From Colius striatus (taxonomy: Eukaryota; Chordata; Aves; Coliiformes; Coliidae), in the NCBI RefSeq assembly GCF_028858725.1, contig NC_084769.1, forward strand, positions 8,557,501-8,621,500: 64,000 bases of DNA. Direction: 5' to 3'. Positions 45,501-59,479 of the stretch are shown piece after piece. The position numbers and the translations under genes were made by a program. The notes below the pieces were generated by a model, which did not search any database, was not told the DNA's origin, and worked only from the letters and a program-made list of their open reading frames with translations. Position 1 is the first letter of the stretch; the number at the start of each line of letters is the position of its first letter.

Positions 45501-48500
45501 AGCTGGCCCCAACTTTGGGCACACAGGACCACAGTGGTGGAGAAAAGACCTTTCCAATAACCCTTTCACATGTGATAAATATACAACCATGAAAGAGAGA
45601 AAGAAGATAACTAACTATCAGTACTCACAGCAACTGAGAGGGCAATGATAAGCATTTAGGAACATTCCTATGTATTTATGTAGCCCCTTAAGTTCAGCTG
45701 CTGATCTTCAGTTTGGCCCATACCATGACAGAAAGAGATCATCATATTGCTTCTGACATTGCTACCAAATTAGGGAGCTGCTCTGCCTCTATTAACATAC
45801 CTATATCTACTAAACTTTCGTTGCTCATCCTCTTTGCAAGATGGCCTCTTACTTTGAAACAAGGTTTTCTACTCAGATCTATCAATCAACTAAGACATCT
45901 TGGAAGGAGAGACTTTTAGATACCTTTTTCTGGAGCTCTGTAAGGTTTTCACCTGCTGATGAGCGAAACTCCCAGGAGATAACAGAACTGATTTTTCTTA
46001 AAATATTCAAGATTATGAGATTAAAGCAAAAAGTCTAAAGCATCTTCTCACATGGCAATAAACTTCTTTAACCAGTAAGTCACACAGCAAAAGACAAGCA
46101 GCTGTCTCCTAAGATACCAGAGCCAAATTGGACTCGTCCCCTTGAAGTCAGAGAGCCAAGGGAGTAGATTTGGTGAATCTCGGGCAGCTGTGCTGCAGGC
46201 AGTAGGTTGCCCTTCCAAACTCTCCTCTGAAGACAGGGAAAACAAGTTTTAGTCACTCCAGCAGTAAAACTTATTACAGTGTAACACGGCTAGAGATCTG
46301 CTTTGGGGCAATGATGGGATCCCTGATCTCTTTACTAAGGCAGCTGGAACAGGCAAGGTTCTCTAATTTGCTGCCACACACTAAGTGAATAATGTCACCT
46401 GATTTGCTGCAAGATCCTTCCATCTCCAGAGTCTCCTTAAATCCAGAGAGAGCACCTTCACAGACCAGCCATTTCTTTCTTACTGTTTGCCGTTTACCCA
46501 AGTTCACTTTATTGGAAAACAGGAAAAGTCCCACAGAGGTGGAAACTAATTCAAGGGAGGAAAAAAGCAATCGTGTACACTGGTAAACAGCAAGAAACAA
46601 CACAGAGGAAAACAGATTTGAAAAGGCATAACACTGGAGCTGTACTTGCTCTGCTACCCTACACCAGCCCATCAATTATCTCAGTGATTGCAGAAATCTT
46701 CTTACACTTGCTTGGAACACCCCAATAGGATCAGATGCTGAACACAGCCAAAGACCTATTTAATTAGTAGCTGATCACAAAGACCAAAATTTACTCACTC
46801 GTGTCTTCTGATGATAGGAAAATGGTTTCAGTTCTTACTAGTGCAGCCACATTTCTACAATTCACTGTATTAGTTTTTAAGTTCTGTGTGCAGTCAATCA
46901 TATTACCGTGCCCTGCAGGAGGCTTTTGCTAAGTACTTAAAAAAAACCCCTCAGTGCACACAATGCAGAAAAGCATCACAGCGTCCTGTGAAGACTTATG
47001 CTCAGCCTTACATTCTTTATTTGGCCAAAATAGTAGTTGTTCCGCACTCAAACTCATACTTGTAATAAAAACCCCACTCAGCTGCTCATATACTAAAGAA
47101 ACAATTCATGACTGAATAATGTAGCAATTCAAAAGCAATCTCTCTAAGCTACAGGAAACCTCTCGAGCTGCTAGTCTGATCAAAATGAAGCCTCAACAAA
47201 ATGAACCACTTTGAAACTAAATGAAAATTTAGCAAATTGATCTGAACGAGAAAATCTTGTGTACAATGCAACGTTTTGTAGCCACAATAGACAAGCCTGT
47301 TAGAGATCACCTTTGAAAACAGAAAGAAATCACAACAATAAATCAAAACATGGTGTGACTGTTGCCTCTTTTTTTCCCCCCTAAAGCAGGATATTTCATT
47401 TTATAATGGGATAGTGGGTTTATAAGTTTGTGTTTAAATAGCAAAAGGCAAGTGCTGAGAGGAAAAAAACACCACCTGGAATTGAAATGTTGGCTGTTTC
47501 CTTAAAAGGGATGTTCTCTCCTCCAGCTTTAATTTTTAATTGTTGTTTTGGTGCACCCAGCACCTCACAAACCTCTCAGCTCCAAAGTTATGCTGAGATC
47601 GGTACAGTAGGAGTCAGCCCAGCCTCAAAAGCCAGCAAGTGTTTGGTTTGTGTGCTGCCATAAGCTAGTGGAGCAAAATGATTGCAGATCAAAATTATGA
47701 GGTTGCTGGAGCAATTTCTACTGCCAAGATGGAGAGCAGAGGGAGGGAAGAGACGTGAATGCTGGAGGTGCAGTCATCCAGCAGCACAGCAGGAGCATAA
47801 AGGGTAATGGAAGAAGGGGAGAGGGGGGTAGGTGAGAGAGGAGGGTTGAAGGCAGTGATCGTATCAAGAATCACTTATTTCTCAAGAGAATGTTATTCCC
47901 ACTGATCCAGTAAATAATTCTGTTTTCCATGGAGGTGGCATCAAGGAAATAAAGGGGCTGGTAGAGAGAAGGTCTAGTCATGCAAAAGCACAATTTGCAG
48001 TTGGAAGCTGATTTTGAACAAGAGTCAGGTGAGAACACCTTTAGGGAAGACACACAGCTCAACCTCATCTAGCACCACTGGGAAGTGAAATGGCATTTAC
48101 ACAATTAGCAGGCACAAAAGGCTTTTTTAATTAAAATATAAGTAAGGTCAGCAGGCTCAATGCTGGGTCAAGAAGCCTCAGTGCTGGTGGTGTGTCAGCA
48201 GCAGGCAGGGACTCCTTCCCAGATTGACTGGGATACACTAGGTTGGGCTTTAAAGAAAGCTGCTTTCTGATCTGGTCCCAGGGGCAAAACTAAAAGTCTG
48301 TTGTAACAAAATGAGCATCAGCATTAGACATGTGGGGCTCCAAAGGACATTTTACCCATCTGAAGCGTTAAAAGAAAGGATTTGTGCTGTATGTTTGGAT
48401 GGAACAAGGCATTTTCATTTTTTTTTCTCTAATTAAGTGGTATTGAAATATGCAAACTGTGTGTTGTTCTCTCACTCTGCTTGAATTAGTGATTTACAAT

Positions 48501-51500
48501 GACAGCTTACTTTTAGTTCCACACCTGGAAATAACAGATAAATCAAGCGATAAGCTGCCAACGATGGTCTCAAAATGGAGAGCATTTTACCCAAGAGTTC
48601 CTTGGAGCTTGCTGAGTTGGCACTGCAGAATAGCAGATCCAGCAAGATTATCAATTAATGACGGGAGATGAAGCCACTTAAAACACTGTAACAAACTCCA
48701 TTGGTGCACCTGCTTTTCATGAGCACTAAACACACCTCGCTGTAAAGAAAATATCCTGTGAGCCCGAGCCACAGGTACCTCCCAGACCCGAGCCAAACGC
48801 TCAGAGAAGAGCTGGAAGCAAGAGCTCAAAGCACTGCCCTGGGATGACAGGCTGCTGGGCCAAAGCAGCAGCCAAACACTGTGGGGACTGTCCCCAAAAC
48901 CAGTGTCAAGTGCCAAGAGGAGCACACACAGCTCCCATTTGGTACCAGAGCACTCACAGACACACAGTGCTGGCTGGAACACTGCTGCACCCACCTGACC
49001 TGCCTGGGAATAGGGTCAGGGACAGCAGCATCACTGCCAAAAAAGGATGCATTTTCTAATGTATGCAGTTGTTTCTTCAGAGGAGCAGCTTTCCTGTGCT
49101 GCTGGCTGGCCAAGCTCAGCGAGGCTCCCCTTTCCCGTGTCTCCTTGAGAAGTCCCAGTCCCCCAGCCAGGACAGGGGTTTGGGGAACCTCTTTGGCAAG
49201 GCAGCAAACATTTACACTGTATTAACACCCCTCTGGAGCAAAAAGGGGGGCTTTGGGTGGCAGAAAAGTAAACAGAAAAATCCCTGAGGCCATAAACCAG
49301 AACACTGGCACAAAGAAACCAGGCACAGTGGTGAAGATTGACTTGTGTCTCCGAGAAACAGCTTCAAGAAAATGCCACAGCTCATTTATGCTGATCACTC
49401 TAGGTTTGCTTGCCCTCACCAGTCAATTTGGCCTCCTCCCCAACAGTGTGCCATTTGTTTCCAGTGTAGCACGCCTTGGAAGTCTAATTGTTTCAAGAAG
49501 CACTTTCTGGCTTGTGGAGTTCTTTGGAGCTGTCATGCTCTGTGGCATTCAAAGTGTCTCAATAAACATGCAAAAGTGTGCTCAAGCCAGAAAGTCTTCC
49601 AAGGAACCACGAGATTATTTTGTTTTTCCCCATTGAGTGCAGATCCAAGTAGTTTCAGTGGTTTTGTCAATACCAGTCATGCACTAGAGCACATGTACAG
49701 AGGATGGAACATCTTACACTCCTGCAGCGTGCCAAGACAGTGGGATTAACACTGGGGACAGGGCAGCAAGATACCGGCAGCCAAGAAACACACACACTCA
49801 CACTTAGACACAAACATACCCACAATTTAAGCTGTTCTATCTCCAAGCTAATGGTAAAACCTCTCTTAATATTGCATGTAGAAATGCCTGATAGTTGTAA
49901 ATAACTTTTTCTGTGTTTCGATCATACATAATGTAACAGCAGCCAGCAAACGCGGTTCAGCTCAGAAGAGGCTGCTCAAGCAAATGCATCTTCAAGCCTG
50001 CATGCCAGAGCCACTCACTGGGCCACACACTAATGGATTTCAGTGAGAAAACACGAGTATTATACCTTTAACTATTAGATTCGCTGTGCAGCTTTACAAG
50101 CAAAACAGTTGTTGCCGCTTCCAAGCAGGAAGGTCCTATTCTCTCCACGTGAAATGCAAACCCTAAGTTCACTTTTGATTAGAAAAGCAAGACAGTGATG
50201 ACATACAGCAATAGCTGCACTTCAGAAAGAAACAGAAAATGCAAAGCCTTCAATCTGAAGGTCATGGTTGCTCCCCTCCAAAGGCCTCCTTGGTGGAGGA
50301 GTTTAACATTTCTTGTCAGGCCATAAGCCAGTTTTTGGGTTAAAGGGCTCTTCCATCATGCTGAAGCTAAGCATAATGCATGCCAGCACTCCCTGGCTTG
50401 GTGAGGCACCAAGACTAAGACACCAGTTCTTCCTTCTTAGTTCACACACAGTTTGAGTTGTCGGGATCAGAACACTGCACCAGACAGGGGACTGCTCCTG
50501 TCCCCAAGGGAAAAAGCATCTTGCTTCCAAATATATACAATTAGGACTCCCTAGCAGTGGCACGAAATACAAGCTGCTTTGTTTCAGTGAGACCACAGCT
50601 GTACTGGGCTGGGTATGACACAGACCTGGGGCAGAAAGGTGATTCCTGCCTGAACATGGGAAAAGAGGTGAAACAGATAATGCCCAGGTAAATGATAGAG
50701 GAGTGCATGAGAGAAAGCAATAGGTACTATTTCTTGCCCTTTTAAAATAGATTAGAGATAGGAGGTCAGCACAGGTGTCAGGAAATTTTCTCAGCATCAC
50801 AGAGAAAGCACTGTCCTGTGAGCAGAGCATCAAACAGACCTGGCTGTCCACATGAAACCTTTCCTCCTCAGCTCTGGTGTCTTGCTGGACAAACAGAGCA
50901 ATGGGAAAGCATTGCTGCAGCCCTTTCCCATGGTTAACACATTCAGATCATGCTGACAGACTTATTTGCAAAATCTTAAAAGAAAACTAAAATCAAAATG
51001 TCACTGTTTAAGTAAAAAAGATCCCCAAAATTTCACAGAAGAATGTCTCCGTGCTTGTCAAACGTTAAAATGCTTTGCCACGACAATTAAATGACTTGAA
51101 AACAAAACCAAGTGACAGGTATATTTTTTCAAGATCACTGATCTTTCAACTAAGGGGGAAAAAAAATCCCAGCTTTAATTGCACAAAGCTGCATATCATA
51201 CTTCCTTCTCTTGAGGTTTCATTATAGGCCTGAAACCAGAGAATTGCATTGCCAGCTCTTGTCTGCTCTTCCAGCTATTTCTGGTTTTTAATAATTATTC
51301 ATTAATTGCACACTATGATAAGATCCTTGCTGTTTTGAAACATTTTCCCTCTGGCCCCCATACTATTAAAGACCCTGATTGCCTGCCAACAGCGTAAAAT
51401 TAAAAATCAAAGCACTACCTCTGAAAGGTTTAATATGTGCCACATTGAAAGAGTTTCTACAGCTTACAGCCATGTAATTGCATCACCGGCTAACTGCACA

Positions 51501-52190
51501 ATCTCTCTCAGCGTTTGAAATGTTTTCCTTTGAAACATTAGCCAGCTGAGAGCAGAGGTTTTGTTTAACACCCTGATTTACTCTCTGTGCATGCCAGAGT
51601 TTTGTACGTCTCCTGTGTCCTTCCCCGCTTCTTCTCTGCTTTGCCAGGGGCAGGTAAGAGGGAAAGGCTCAGCTGCTGGGGAAAGCCGTGAGGGAGAGAA
51701 GAGTCACCAGTTCAAGCAGGAGATTAAAAACAGAAGCATTTTATCACCTGAACCTCCTCCTCTACTCACCTCTTAAAAGCTGGTGTTTTTTTCTGCCTGT
51801 TGAATCCTTCTCTCCCCTATTACAGAACCTTCTCTACCTTTCCTGATGCCATGGGGACCAATTGGTCCCGTCAAACCAGCAGCCTCTGAAATCTTCCTCC
51901 TGCCCCAGGCTGCCAAACCTGGCTGGACCGAGGCTGCTCAGCCCATGACCACGGGAGGCATTTCCATTTAACCACCAGCCTTTTGTCTATGGCTCTCCTC
52001 TTGAAAAGGGATGAAGTTTCCACACTTTGCCAGTGGCAAAAGGAGCAGGTACCCTGTGCCATTGGCTGGAATAAACCCCAGCGGCTCCAAGGACAGGCAG
52101 CAATTCACAATGGTGTCTTTTCACTGAGTCCACTGAGATCTAAATGCTATCTCTTCATCTAAAAATCTCATTTCTAAATCTTATGTCTTC
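42521..52190. other. GPR39 intronic sequence, repeat-poor
   Basis: Nearly 10 kb in which I recognise no interspersed repeat or exon. An 18-bp-period tandem (ATAAAGTAACTATTA at 44306-44320 and 44324-44338) and a CA-rich stretch at 49788-49830 are the only repeats noticed. The region 51150-51560 is AT-rich and motif-dense (TTTAATTG, TAATAATTATTCATTAATTG). The 182-codon open frame at 50303-50851 (-) has no recognisable domain. Confidence 0.5.
44306..44338 (+). repeat. Short tandem duplication, 18-bp period
   Basis: ATAAAGTAACTATTA occurs twice, separated by CAA. Confidence 0.85.
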
Positions 52191-52559
52191 ATGATTAGGG
52201 TCATATGGATAAGGACAGGTCACCAGCCACCAACCCAGTGTACACATCTTTACTATGGAGGCAGCCTTGAAGAAGTTTGTGCAATTGAGTTGATCAAAGC
52301 TGGTTTAGACAAAGAAAACTGTGGAGACGTAGCTTGCATTGATCGAAGTGTAGTCATGATGTGCCAAAGGGGAATAAAGATGCCCTTCACACAGTTTGGC
52401 TGCTTTAATGATTTCAATATTAACAATGCTCTTTCCCAGAAAAAGGCAATTTTCTACCTTTGGTTTTTTGGACCTTGTGATTATCACAAGTGCCAAAAAC
52501 TGTTTAATGCCTATAAAAGCATACCTGAGAAAGATAGTCCTCTGCAAGCCCTCAAATGA
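52191..52559 (+). other. Unassigned 122-codon open frame
   Basis: Open frame starting at ATG 52191 and ending in TGA. The predicted product is Cys-rich with an unusually protein-like composition, with segments such as YYGGSLEEVCAIELIKAGLD, CGDVACIDRSVVMMCQRGIK and FGCFNDFNINN. I do not recognise a family. It could be a chance ORF, a relic of a processed pseudogene or an exon of an unannotated gene. No intact splice or promoter context was identified. A faint resemblance of one segment to MZT1 does not hold over its length. Confidence 0.2.
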
Positions 52560-54185
52560 AGAGGCTCTGGTTATTTGTATCTGCTTGTGCATCGCTACAT
52601 ACTTTTAATTCAAAATCTGGGTCCTGCCTGCCCTGTAACCTGATTGTCCTTACAGTTCTCCAGGTTTCACAGTACTGAAATTATCTCCTGCTGCCTCTGT
52701 AGAGCCTTCCTGAAAACCTCTAGGGAGTGTATTTGCCCTGGTTCCTCCCTAACCTACAGGCTGGTATTCCTCTCTGTTATTCCCATACTATCATAGCAAT
52801 TAAAACCAGGGACGCTGTAGATAAGATTAGATACTTTGGTAAGACAAAGTAATCCCTGTTCACGGTAGCTTAAGGGAGCCAGAGGAGAAGCTGGCCTTCA
52901 CTTTGTTTTCTGAATTGCAATTTAGAGGTCGAAAAACAAAATGTGCACTTTGTTTTGCAGGGACTTTCTGTATTCCAGACTGTTCCCTGAAAAGGAAAGA
53001 GGCTCCTGGTGCTGGGTCTTTTCAGCTGCAGGTCCCTGTGAGTGGGGCAGGAAAAGCCACAGGAGGAAGCTTGGAGAGGTAAATCTATAAACGTGGATTT
53101 TGGCTCATAGTATTAGGTATTGAGACCTTGAAGATCTTGGCCTGACTCAGTTCTAAAGCTTGGGCCTTAGAGTCTAACATAAAACAAAACTCATGTGTCA
53201 TAGCATGATCTTTTTTACTGCAATTGTACAGATTTTTGTTTGAAGGAAGTTTCTGGAGTAGAAAGTCAAACTGCAGGCACAAAGAGCACTTCCCCCAGAT
53301 TTGTAAGGATTTCCATACACATTGTTGCTCCACAGGGTATGTTCATTGAAATCAGGAGATCATGAAGCAGAGATGAACAATATCATGTGAAGGACAAAAT
53401 ATTTAAATGCTAAACCCTTCTGTATATATAACATAACCAAGCACTTGGATTCGGGATCAGTCTCTGATTCCCAGAGGAATGTCTCAGTGGCAGTGGAAGA
53501 CAGGACAGGCCTCGTATCAAGTATTGCATTGTACAGGGCTGTCCCCACTGCCACATGCCACCACTCCATGGGTGAAGGGCTGTCTCCTTAAACATGTGGG
53601 AGGATCCAGGGCTCTGAAAGCTCACAGAGTTGATCACTTAGGCTCGTGGGAGTGCTCCTGCTTCTCCCCATTCCCTACCCAGCACAGCAGGCAGGCAGAG
53701 AGAGTCTGCACCTCTTCCTTTCTGATCCCTCCTCTGATTTGACTCTGTCCCTTCTGAACCCACTTGGTATCTTTTAGACATCCTGGTTTGGCTCTGCACA
53801 ATGCAAGAAGGAACCTGGTGTGTGCAATTTCTGCTTTGCAGCTCCCCACCTTTTCCTGCTCCCCAATGTGAGCCCATAGTTGCCCCTTCTCCCTGCACTG
53901 CTGGTCTTTGCACAATGAACCTCCCTGTGCACAGAGGGACGACAGAGATGACAAACCCCCATACTCCTGACATGGTGGAGACATAAATTCATTGAGCATG
54001 GACTGTTTTTTTTTCCTGTGTAAGAGGACAGTACATAGACTTGTCTCTTGTATGTGCAAATGAGAGGCATTGAGGGGAGATAGCTGCCTGTTTCCAGGCC
54101 TGGGGCAGCAGGAGTGAGGCCAGAGTGCTGCCCTGAATGCTCTTCTGGGGAGAGAAGCCCTCACAAAGCTCGGGTGTGGGGATGA

Positions 54186-54315
54186 CATATGTCTGCAAGA
54201 CCCGCCTCGACATGTTCCTGTGTGACCTGATCTAGGTGAACCTGCTTCTGCAGGGGGGTTGGACTGGATGATCTCTAAAGGTCCCTTCCAACCCCTACCA
54301 TTCAGTGATTCTATA
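54186..54315 (+). mobile_element. CR1 LINE fragment (3' terminus), copy 8
   Basis: 130 bp, forward: TGCAAGACCCGCCTCGACATG to CCCCTACCATTCAGTGATTCTAT. It carries the typical CR1 3' end only. Confidence 0.92.
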
Positions 54316-57129
54316 ACAGACAGGGAGTAGACCAGGGGCTGTGAGACCATGAGATGATTTAAGCAGTTATCATTACAGCCATGCAGGTTCTGTGCAGCAA
54401 CCTGCTATACCAATTTCACATAGCCACTTTGTGCTGCTACCAATTAGCTCATTAAGGAAAGTGCCTATTAGGAAGATGATGAACCAGATCTGCACAGGTT
54501 GGCTATTCCAGATGTTACAATATTCTCCTGAGCAGCACACACAGATTTTTTTTTTCTTTCTCTTTTTTTCTTCTTCTTTTTTTTTTCAAATACAGAACGA
54601 TTGGACCATTCCCTGCCTGGGTTTGGTAAACACAGAACAGGCAATACACACCTGGAAACACTGGATCTACCTTGTCCCACAGCTGTATTAAATCCTCTAT
54701 CACTTTGCTTAGCAGCAAAAAGCAAAGTCCTGACCTGATAGAAAGGTGTTAGGGCTAAACTGTCTTCCCTTACTTTTCCCCATCCCAACATCTTATGTAA
54801 ATTAATATCTGGAATACAAAGCCGAAATCAAAGCAGAGGGAAAGTGTTCCAAGTAACACTGAGGTGACTGTAGGCACTAAATAACAGATCAGGCTCTCAG
54901 CTCACAGATGATATGTGCTGTCACGTCAAAAGCAGCACATCCTTCCAGTATCTCTCCCTTTACCAGCACCATCCTCATTCCCTTAGTTCTGCATGTGGGA
55001 TATGATAATCATTAACTCGGGGGTACTGCTGGAGCTGAAGGTGCTAACCTTATCTCTCAAAAGCAAGCCCTTCACGTCACAAAGGGAAGAAGGCTTTATT
55101 GCAAGTTGTAATAGCAACTTCACTGCAACCTGGTGTTGCTTGCACAAACAAGCTGGAGATACAGCAACAAAGCCAAGGAAAGAAAACAGAGTTCCCGGCA
55201 GGATTCACAGAGCAGGTTAAATTTTAAAAGGCACATTTGTACCTGCAGGACAGGCTTAAGAAGTACCCAGGAATCCTGCACTTCCCATAAGAAGAGTAAT
55301 TGCTTTCTGGGGCTATTTTAAACTAGGAACACTGGCCTTTCCTGCAGTCTTCTGTACTGGAGTGGCTCTCTTTTTTTCTCCTCCCTTCAAAAATCAAGAG
55401 TGAAAAATCTCTCCTAACTGTCCAGCATTGTAGTGCTGCAGAGACCTCTCCTGTCCCTGCCTGACAGCAGTACCAGAAAGACTACACCACTTCATTCTTT
55501 TCTTCATCTTTTTCAGGTCCACATAGGAAAAGACAAAGACTTGAGTTCTAAAAGCTGGACTTGACCACCCTGGACAGACATGTTGAGTCACATAAGGCGT
55601 GAGAGCAGACAGTGCCTTGGGCTAACCTGCCTGTTTGCACCTCAGTGTCAGTATGCAGAGCTGCCTGTCTAAAAGCTGCTTATCATTGCTGGCGATGTTA
55701 CGTGAGTGAGTTACACCCCAAAGTGTTGAGGATGAAGAGATTAATCCCTTTAAGACCTGGTTTATGTCTCTGACAGCTCTCTCCTGCACGCACGCAGCCC
55801 TTCAGTATCTCAAGCCAGCAAGGAGAGAGTGGCACAAGGGGACACTCCAGCCAAGCGCGAGCTGTTTGTGCCCAAGACACTCTGACATCCTGGAGTATTT
55901 CTTACTAGAGACACACAATGATCTGCATTTAATCCACAAGCCATTAAACTGCCAGGTGCTCCTCATGCAGAAAGGGTCTGGGGTTTTGTAGCTACTTTAT
56001 AAATAATGTCATTAATAAACAGGTGAATGTTGTCTAGTCCCAGCTGCATGTTTCTGCGTTGGAATAACGTCTAGTCCTACCCACAGATCCTGCAACTGAA
56101 GCTAATGGAATGGCTCATTTGTTAAAAATAAGTTAAATAGCACTTTTTGCAAAATTATTGCCTAGAATGATGATACAGATATATGAGGAAAGGAAAGACT
56201 ACACCGTATTTTTCCTTTACTAGTCACAAGGGAACAATATGCTTAGTCACCTGAATAAAACCTGCATTGCACACTGCCCAAACAAATATCTGTCCAAGCT
56301 CTTCTGCTGTACTGGGAAAAAATTCTTTAGAAATTAAAAATCTAAAATTTCATCCCCCCCAAAAAGTGTTTCTGGCTCATGCAAATATTGCTGTTCAGTC
56401 TATAACCCAAGGAACTATGTTATTCTCTGGTCACAGCTCTGATTAATGTTAATGTGATTTTGATGAACCCAGAAAAATACCAACAGTTGTAACGTCACAG
56501 GTAAAATACCATCCTTTTTTTTCTTTTCTAATATGCTTGGAAATGAGTTTGAAAGATGTCACTATCTTTGCAGAAACCATCTAATGGGATGTGTACGCTC
56601 AGGGAACCAAGTAGCACAGTTATAATTAAAGTTTCATTATCATTTCCATTAGAAAGTAGTTTCTAAGGGATTTGATTCAATGGTAAAAATTGGCTCTGTG
56701 ATGATACTTTGTATCCCAGGTCCCCACACGTGTCAGAAAGAGTAGGTAATTCACAACATGCTACAATCATGCTGGCTTCAATAGCAGGGCTCTGTGAATA
56801 GGATGGGGCAGAATAACCCTAGAGAGCCAAGCCCAGCTGGGTGAGTGAGATGCTGCAGGTGCTGCAATGACTTTCTGATGGAGGGGAGTGCCTGTGCCCA
56901 GCTTTGGAACACTCCCCTCCCAAACAGGCCTTCTCAACAGTAAAGGTCAGTGTACACAATATACACCCTCGTGCTGTAAATATTCTCACTGCACCAGGGG
57001 CAGAGAGGAGGGTCCTGGCCCTTATTTTAACTTGGTAATTACAGAGCACAAAATAGAAAATGTTAAATATCAACTGCTTTGAAGAGAGTGATCCCATCTG
57101 TGGTGCACACAAATGGAGCTTGCAGCTGT
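54316..57129. other. GPR39 intronic sequence with no recognised gene
   Basis: Unique sequence with a pyrimidine-rich low-complexity run at 54546-54587. No exon is recognised. Confidence 0.5.
54546..54587 (+). repeat. Pyrimidine-rich low-complexity tract
   Basis: 42 bases of T with interspersed C (TTTCTTTCTC, TTCTTCTTC). It is in the GPR39 intron, with no splice acceptor role evident on the plus strand. Confidence 0.9.
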
Positions 57130-57512
57130 AGAATCACAGAGTCACAGAATGGTGGGGGTTGGAAGGGATCTCTAGAGATCATCTAGTCCAACCGGCTTGC
57201 TAAAGCAAGTTCCCCTCAACTGGGTCACACAAGAGAGTGTCCAGGCAGGTTTGGAAACTTCCAGCGAAGCGGACTCCACACCCTCCCTGGGCAGCCTGTG
57301 CCAGGGCTCCCTCCCCCTATGGTAAAGAAGTCCTTCCTTGTGTTGAAGTGGAATTTTTTTGTGTTCCAGCTTATGTCCATTACCCCTTGTCCTGTCACTG
57401 GACACAATAGAAAACAAGTGACATCTCATCCTCCTGACATCCACCCTTTAAGTACTTATAGGGGTTAATGAGGTGTCCCCTTAGTTTTCTCTTTTCTAGG
57501 CTAAAAATAGCA
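57130..57512 (-). mobile_element. CR1 LINE fragment (3' end), copy 9
   Basis: Reverse-oriented, about 380 bp, from AGAATCACAGAGTCACAGAATGG to TTCTCTTTTCTAGGCTAAAA. It contains CAACCGGCTTGC where other copies have CAACCCCCTGC. It is 5'-truncated. Confidence 0.92.
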
Positions 57513-59479
57513 TGAGGCAAGTTCTCCACGTGAAACTGATAAGGAAGATCAAAGCATTTACTTTGTAAAGGAAATAGGAAAGCTCCCATAATTTTCATTA
57601 AACACAACTCATTCACCCCATGCTGATAAGAGCGTACCCAGGTCACTGAGGAATTTGCTGTTGCCTCAGTCAAGAGCTGCCACTGGCTAAGCTCTCTCCT
57701 GACAGCATATAACCCACACAACACTCAGAACAGGCATGAATCTTATAGAAGGAAGGAGCTGAGGCTTTCCACATCCCTCTCACTCCAGTCCTCCCCACAT
57801 ACTCCAGCCCTACAGAGTATCTTGGATTTTGTCACCACACAAACTTGAAGGTCATCTTTCATTTACAGCAGTAAAAGACTTTGTGGGTACAAAGGCAGTC
57901 TAATGGTAATATCAATACAGCACCATGATACATTCAAATGTGGAACATAAAGATATGGAGTGAGGGAAAGAAAAAACACCCTGCCCAGTGCTGGACCAAA
58001 TACTTTTCAAGACTGCAATCAGAGAGTCACTCAAGGGTGCTGTACATCATCTCAGTGTGCAAAGCCTCAGCCAGCAAGCAGAAAGCAGCACTCGCAATGG
58101 AGATCGGGATTCCAGATAAAAGATCTGAAAACACAGTTTGGAAGGGTGAATTGCTTATTAGCTCAAACAAAATTAGCTGAAAGCTTTATCAGATTAAAAA
58201 AAGTAATTGAAAATGTATCAGTATTTAACACAGACTGTCTGCAGGAAAACAAAACCACAGTAAATAGCATGACAAATCCACAAGTCCAAGCAGACACTGA
58301 GGGCCAAAAGTGAAGATTTATCCCATGTGAGTAAGAGGAGCCAGGTGGCAATACAGCAATCAGGCTGAGAGGTTTAGCTTTAAGCAGTTCCTGCAAAATT
58401 AACGTTTCACTGACTTGTGAGTTGAGAGGTGCACATTACACAGTATCTCAGCCCTGCTGAGTGTCCAGAGGCACTGACACCACATTGCACTCTGGAATTG
58501 TTACATTTATAAGGCAGCATGGCTAAGATCTGTTAATTAAAAAACTCAACCCACCTATTTAAACTATTCATCATGGTTAATCCTGTCCCCTTCCTAAGCA
58601 TTTCATTTCAACAGAGCTCTCCCCTGGTGTCCAAAGGCACAAATTGCTGATGCGACATTGACGTGATTTTAGTGACTGGGAAACAGGAACAGAGAAACTC
58701 TCCTGACACATTGACCCACGTGTTGACCTTCTAAGGCGACGGGAAAAGGATACAAGTGAAGAGACCTAGCAGGTGTCAATCAAAAAAACCTGTCACTGTG
58801 GATCTCAATTTCACCTTTCAGAGTGTTTCCAGTGGTGGAAACACTGAAATTTACAGCAAAGTGGACTCAGACAGCTAACACACACCCACAGGTCTGGAAA
58901 GCCTACAATGCTGCTGAAATATGGAGAGGTCGCTTTTTCTGCCTACTTTGGTCATTCTACCCAGCACAGCAAGTGCACAGGGCTTGACCAAACACTTTTG
59001 AAAGCTACAAATACATCTACAGCTACACAGGTGTGTTTTGGGGCAGAGTAACCCATCTCTTTTCCTCACTGGCTGCAGAGAAGTCACTAATTTGTCAGAC
59101 TCCTCACAAACCCTCCATCTGACCCCAAGGTGCAGCTGCATCACCAGCAACAACGTGCAGAGAAGAGTAGGCTGGTGGAGGTCTATTGACAGGGCAAGGC
59201 TGGCGGGTCAGAGGTGGAGGGTTCAGTTCGACTTGCTGAAACATTAGTTTGCTTTTCCTTGTCAGTGGAGCACTTTAGCATAGATCTTCCTGAATAATTC
59301 ATTGAATGGGTCTTCATGTGTGCATTGTAGTGTTTGATTTTCCAACACACTGCACTAATCTATAAATACCGACTATAAACATTCCTAGCAGATAGCTTTA
59401 TTTTACATTGCATTGGTCTCTTGTTTTATTTTCTTCCCTTTAAGTGTAGCAGGAGACAGCTCAGATATTTTACTGCCTC
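57513..59479. other. GPR39 intronic sequence with no recognised feature
   Basis: Unique sequence. The open frames (e.g. 57960-58313) have no recognisable motif. Confidence 0.5.

Noticed and set aside
52191..52559. Possible MZT1 pseudogene
   Set aside because: Only a short GLD...GI spacing resembles MZT1, with a seven-residue mismatch in spacing and no match elsewhere. The ORF is kept as unassigned.
53634..54350. 238-codon open frame on the minus strand
   Set aside because: Its start lies in the antisense of a CR1 fragment and the rest has no recognisable domain. It is most likely a chance read-through of GC-richer intron.
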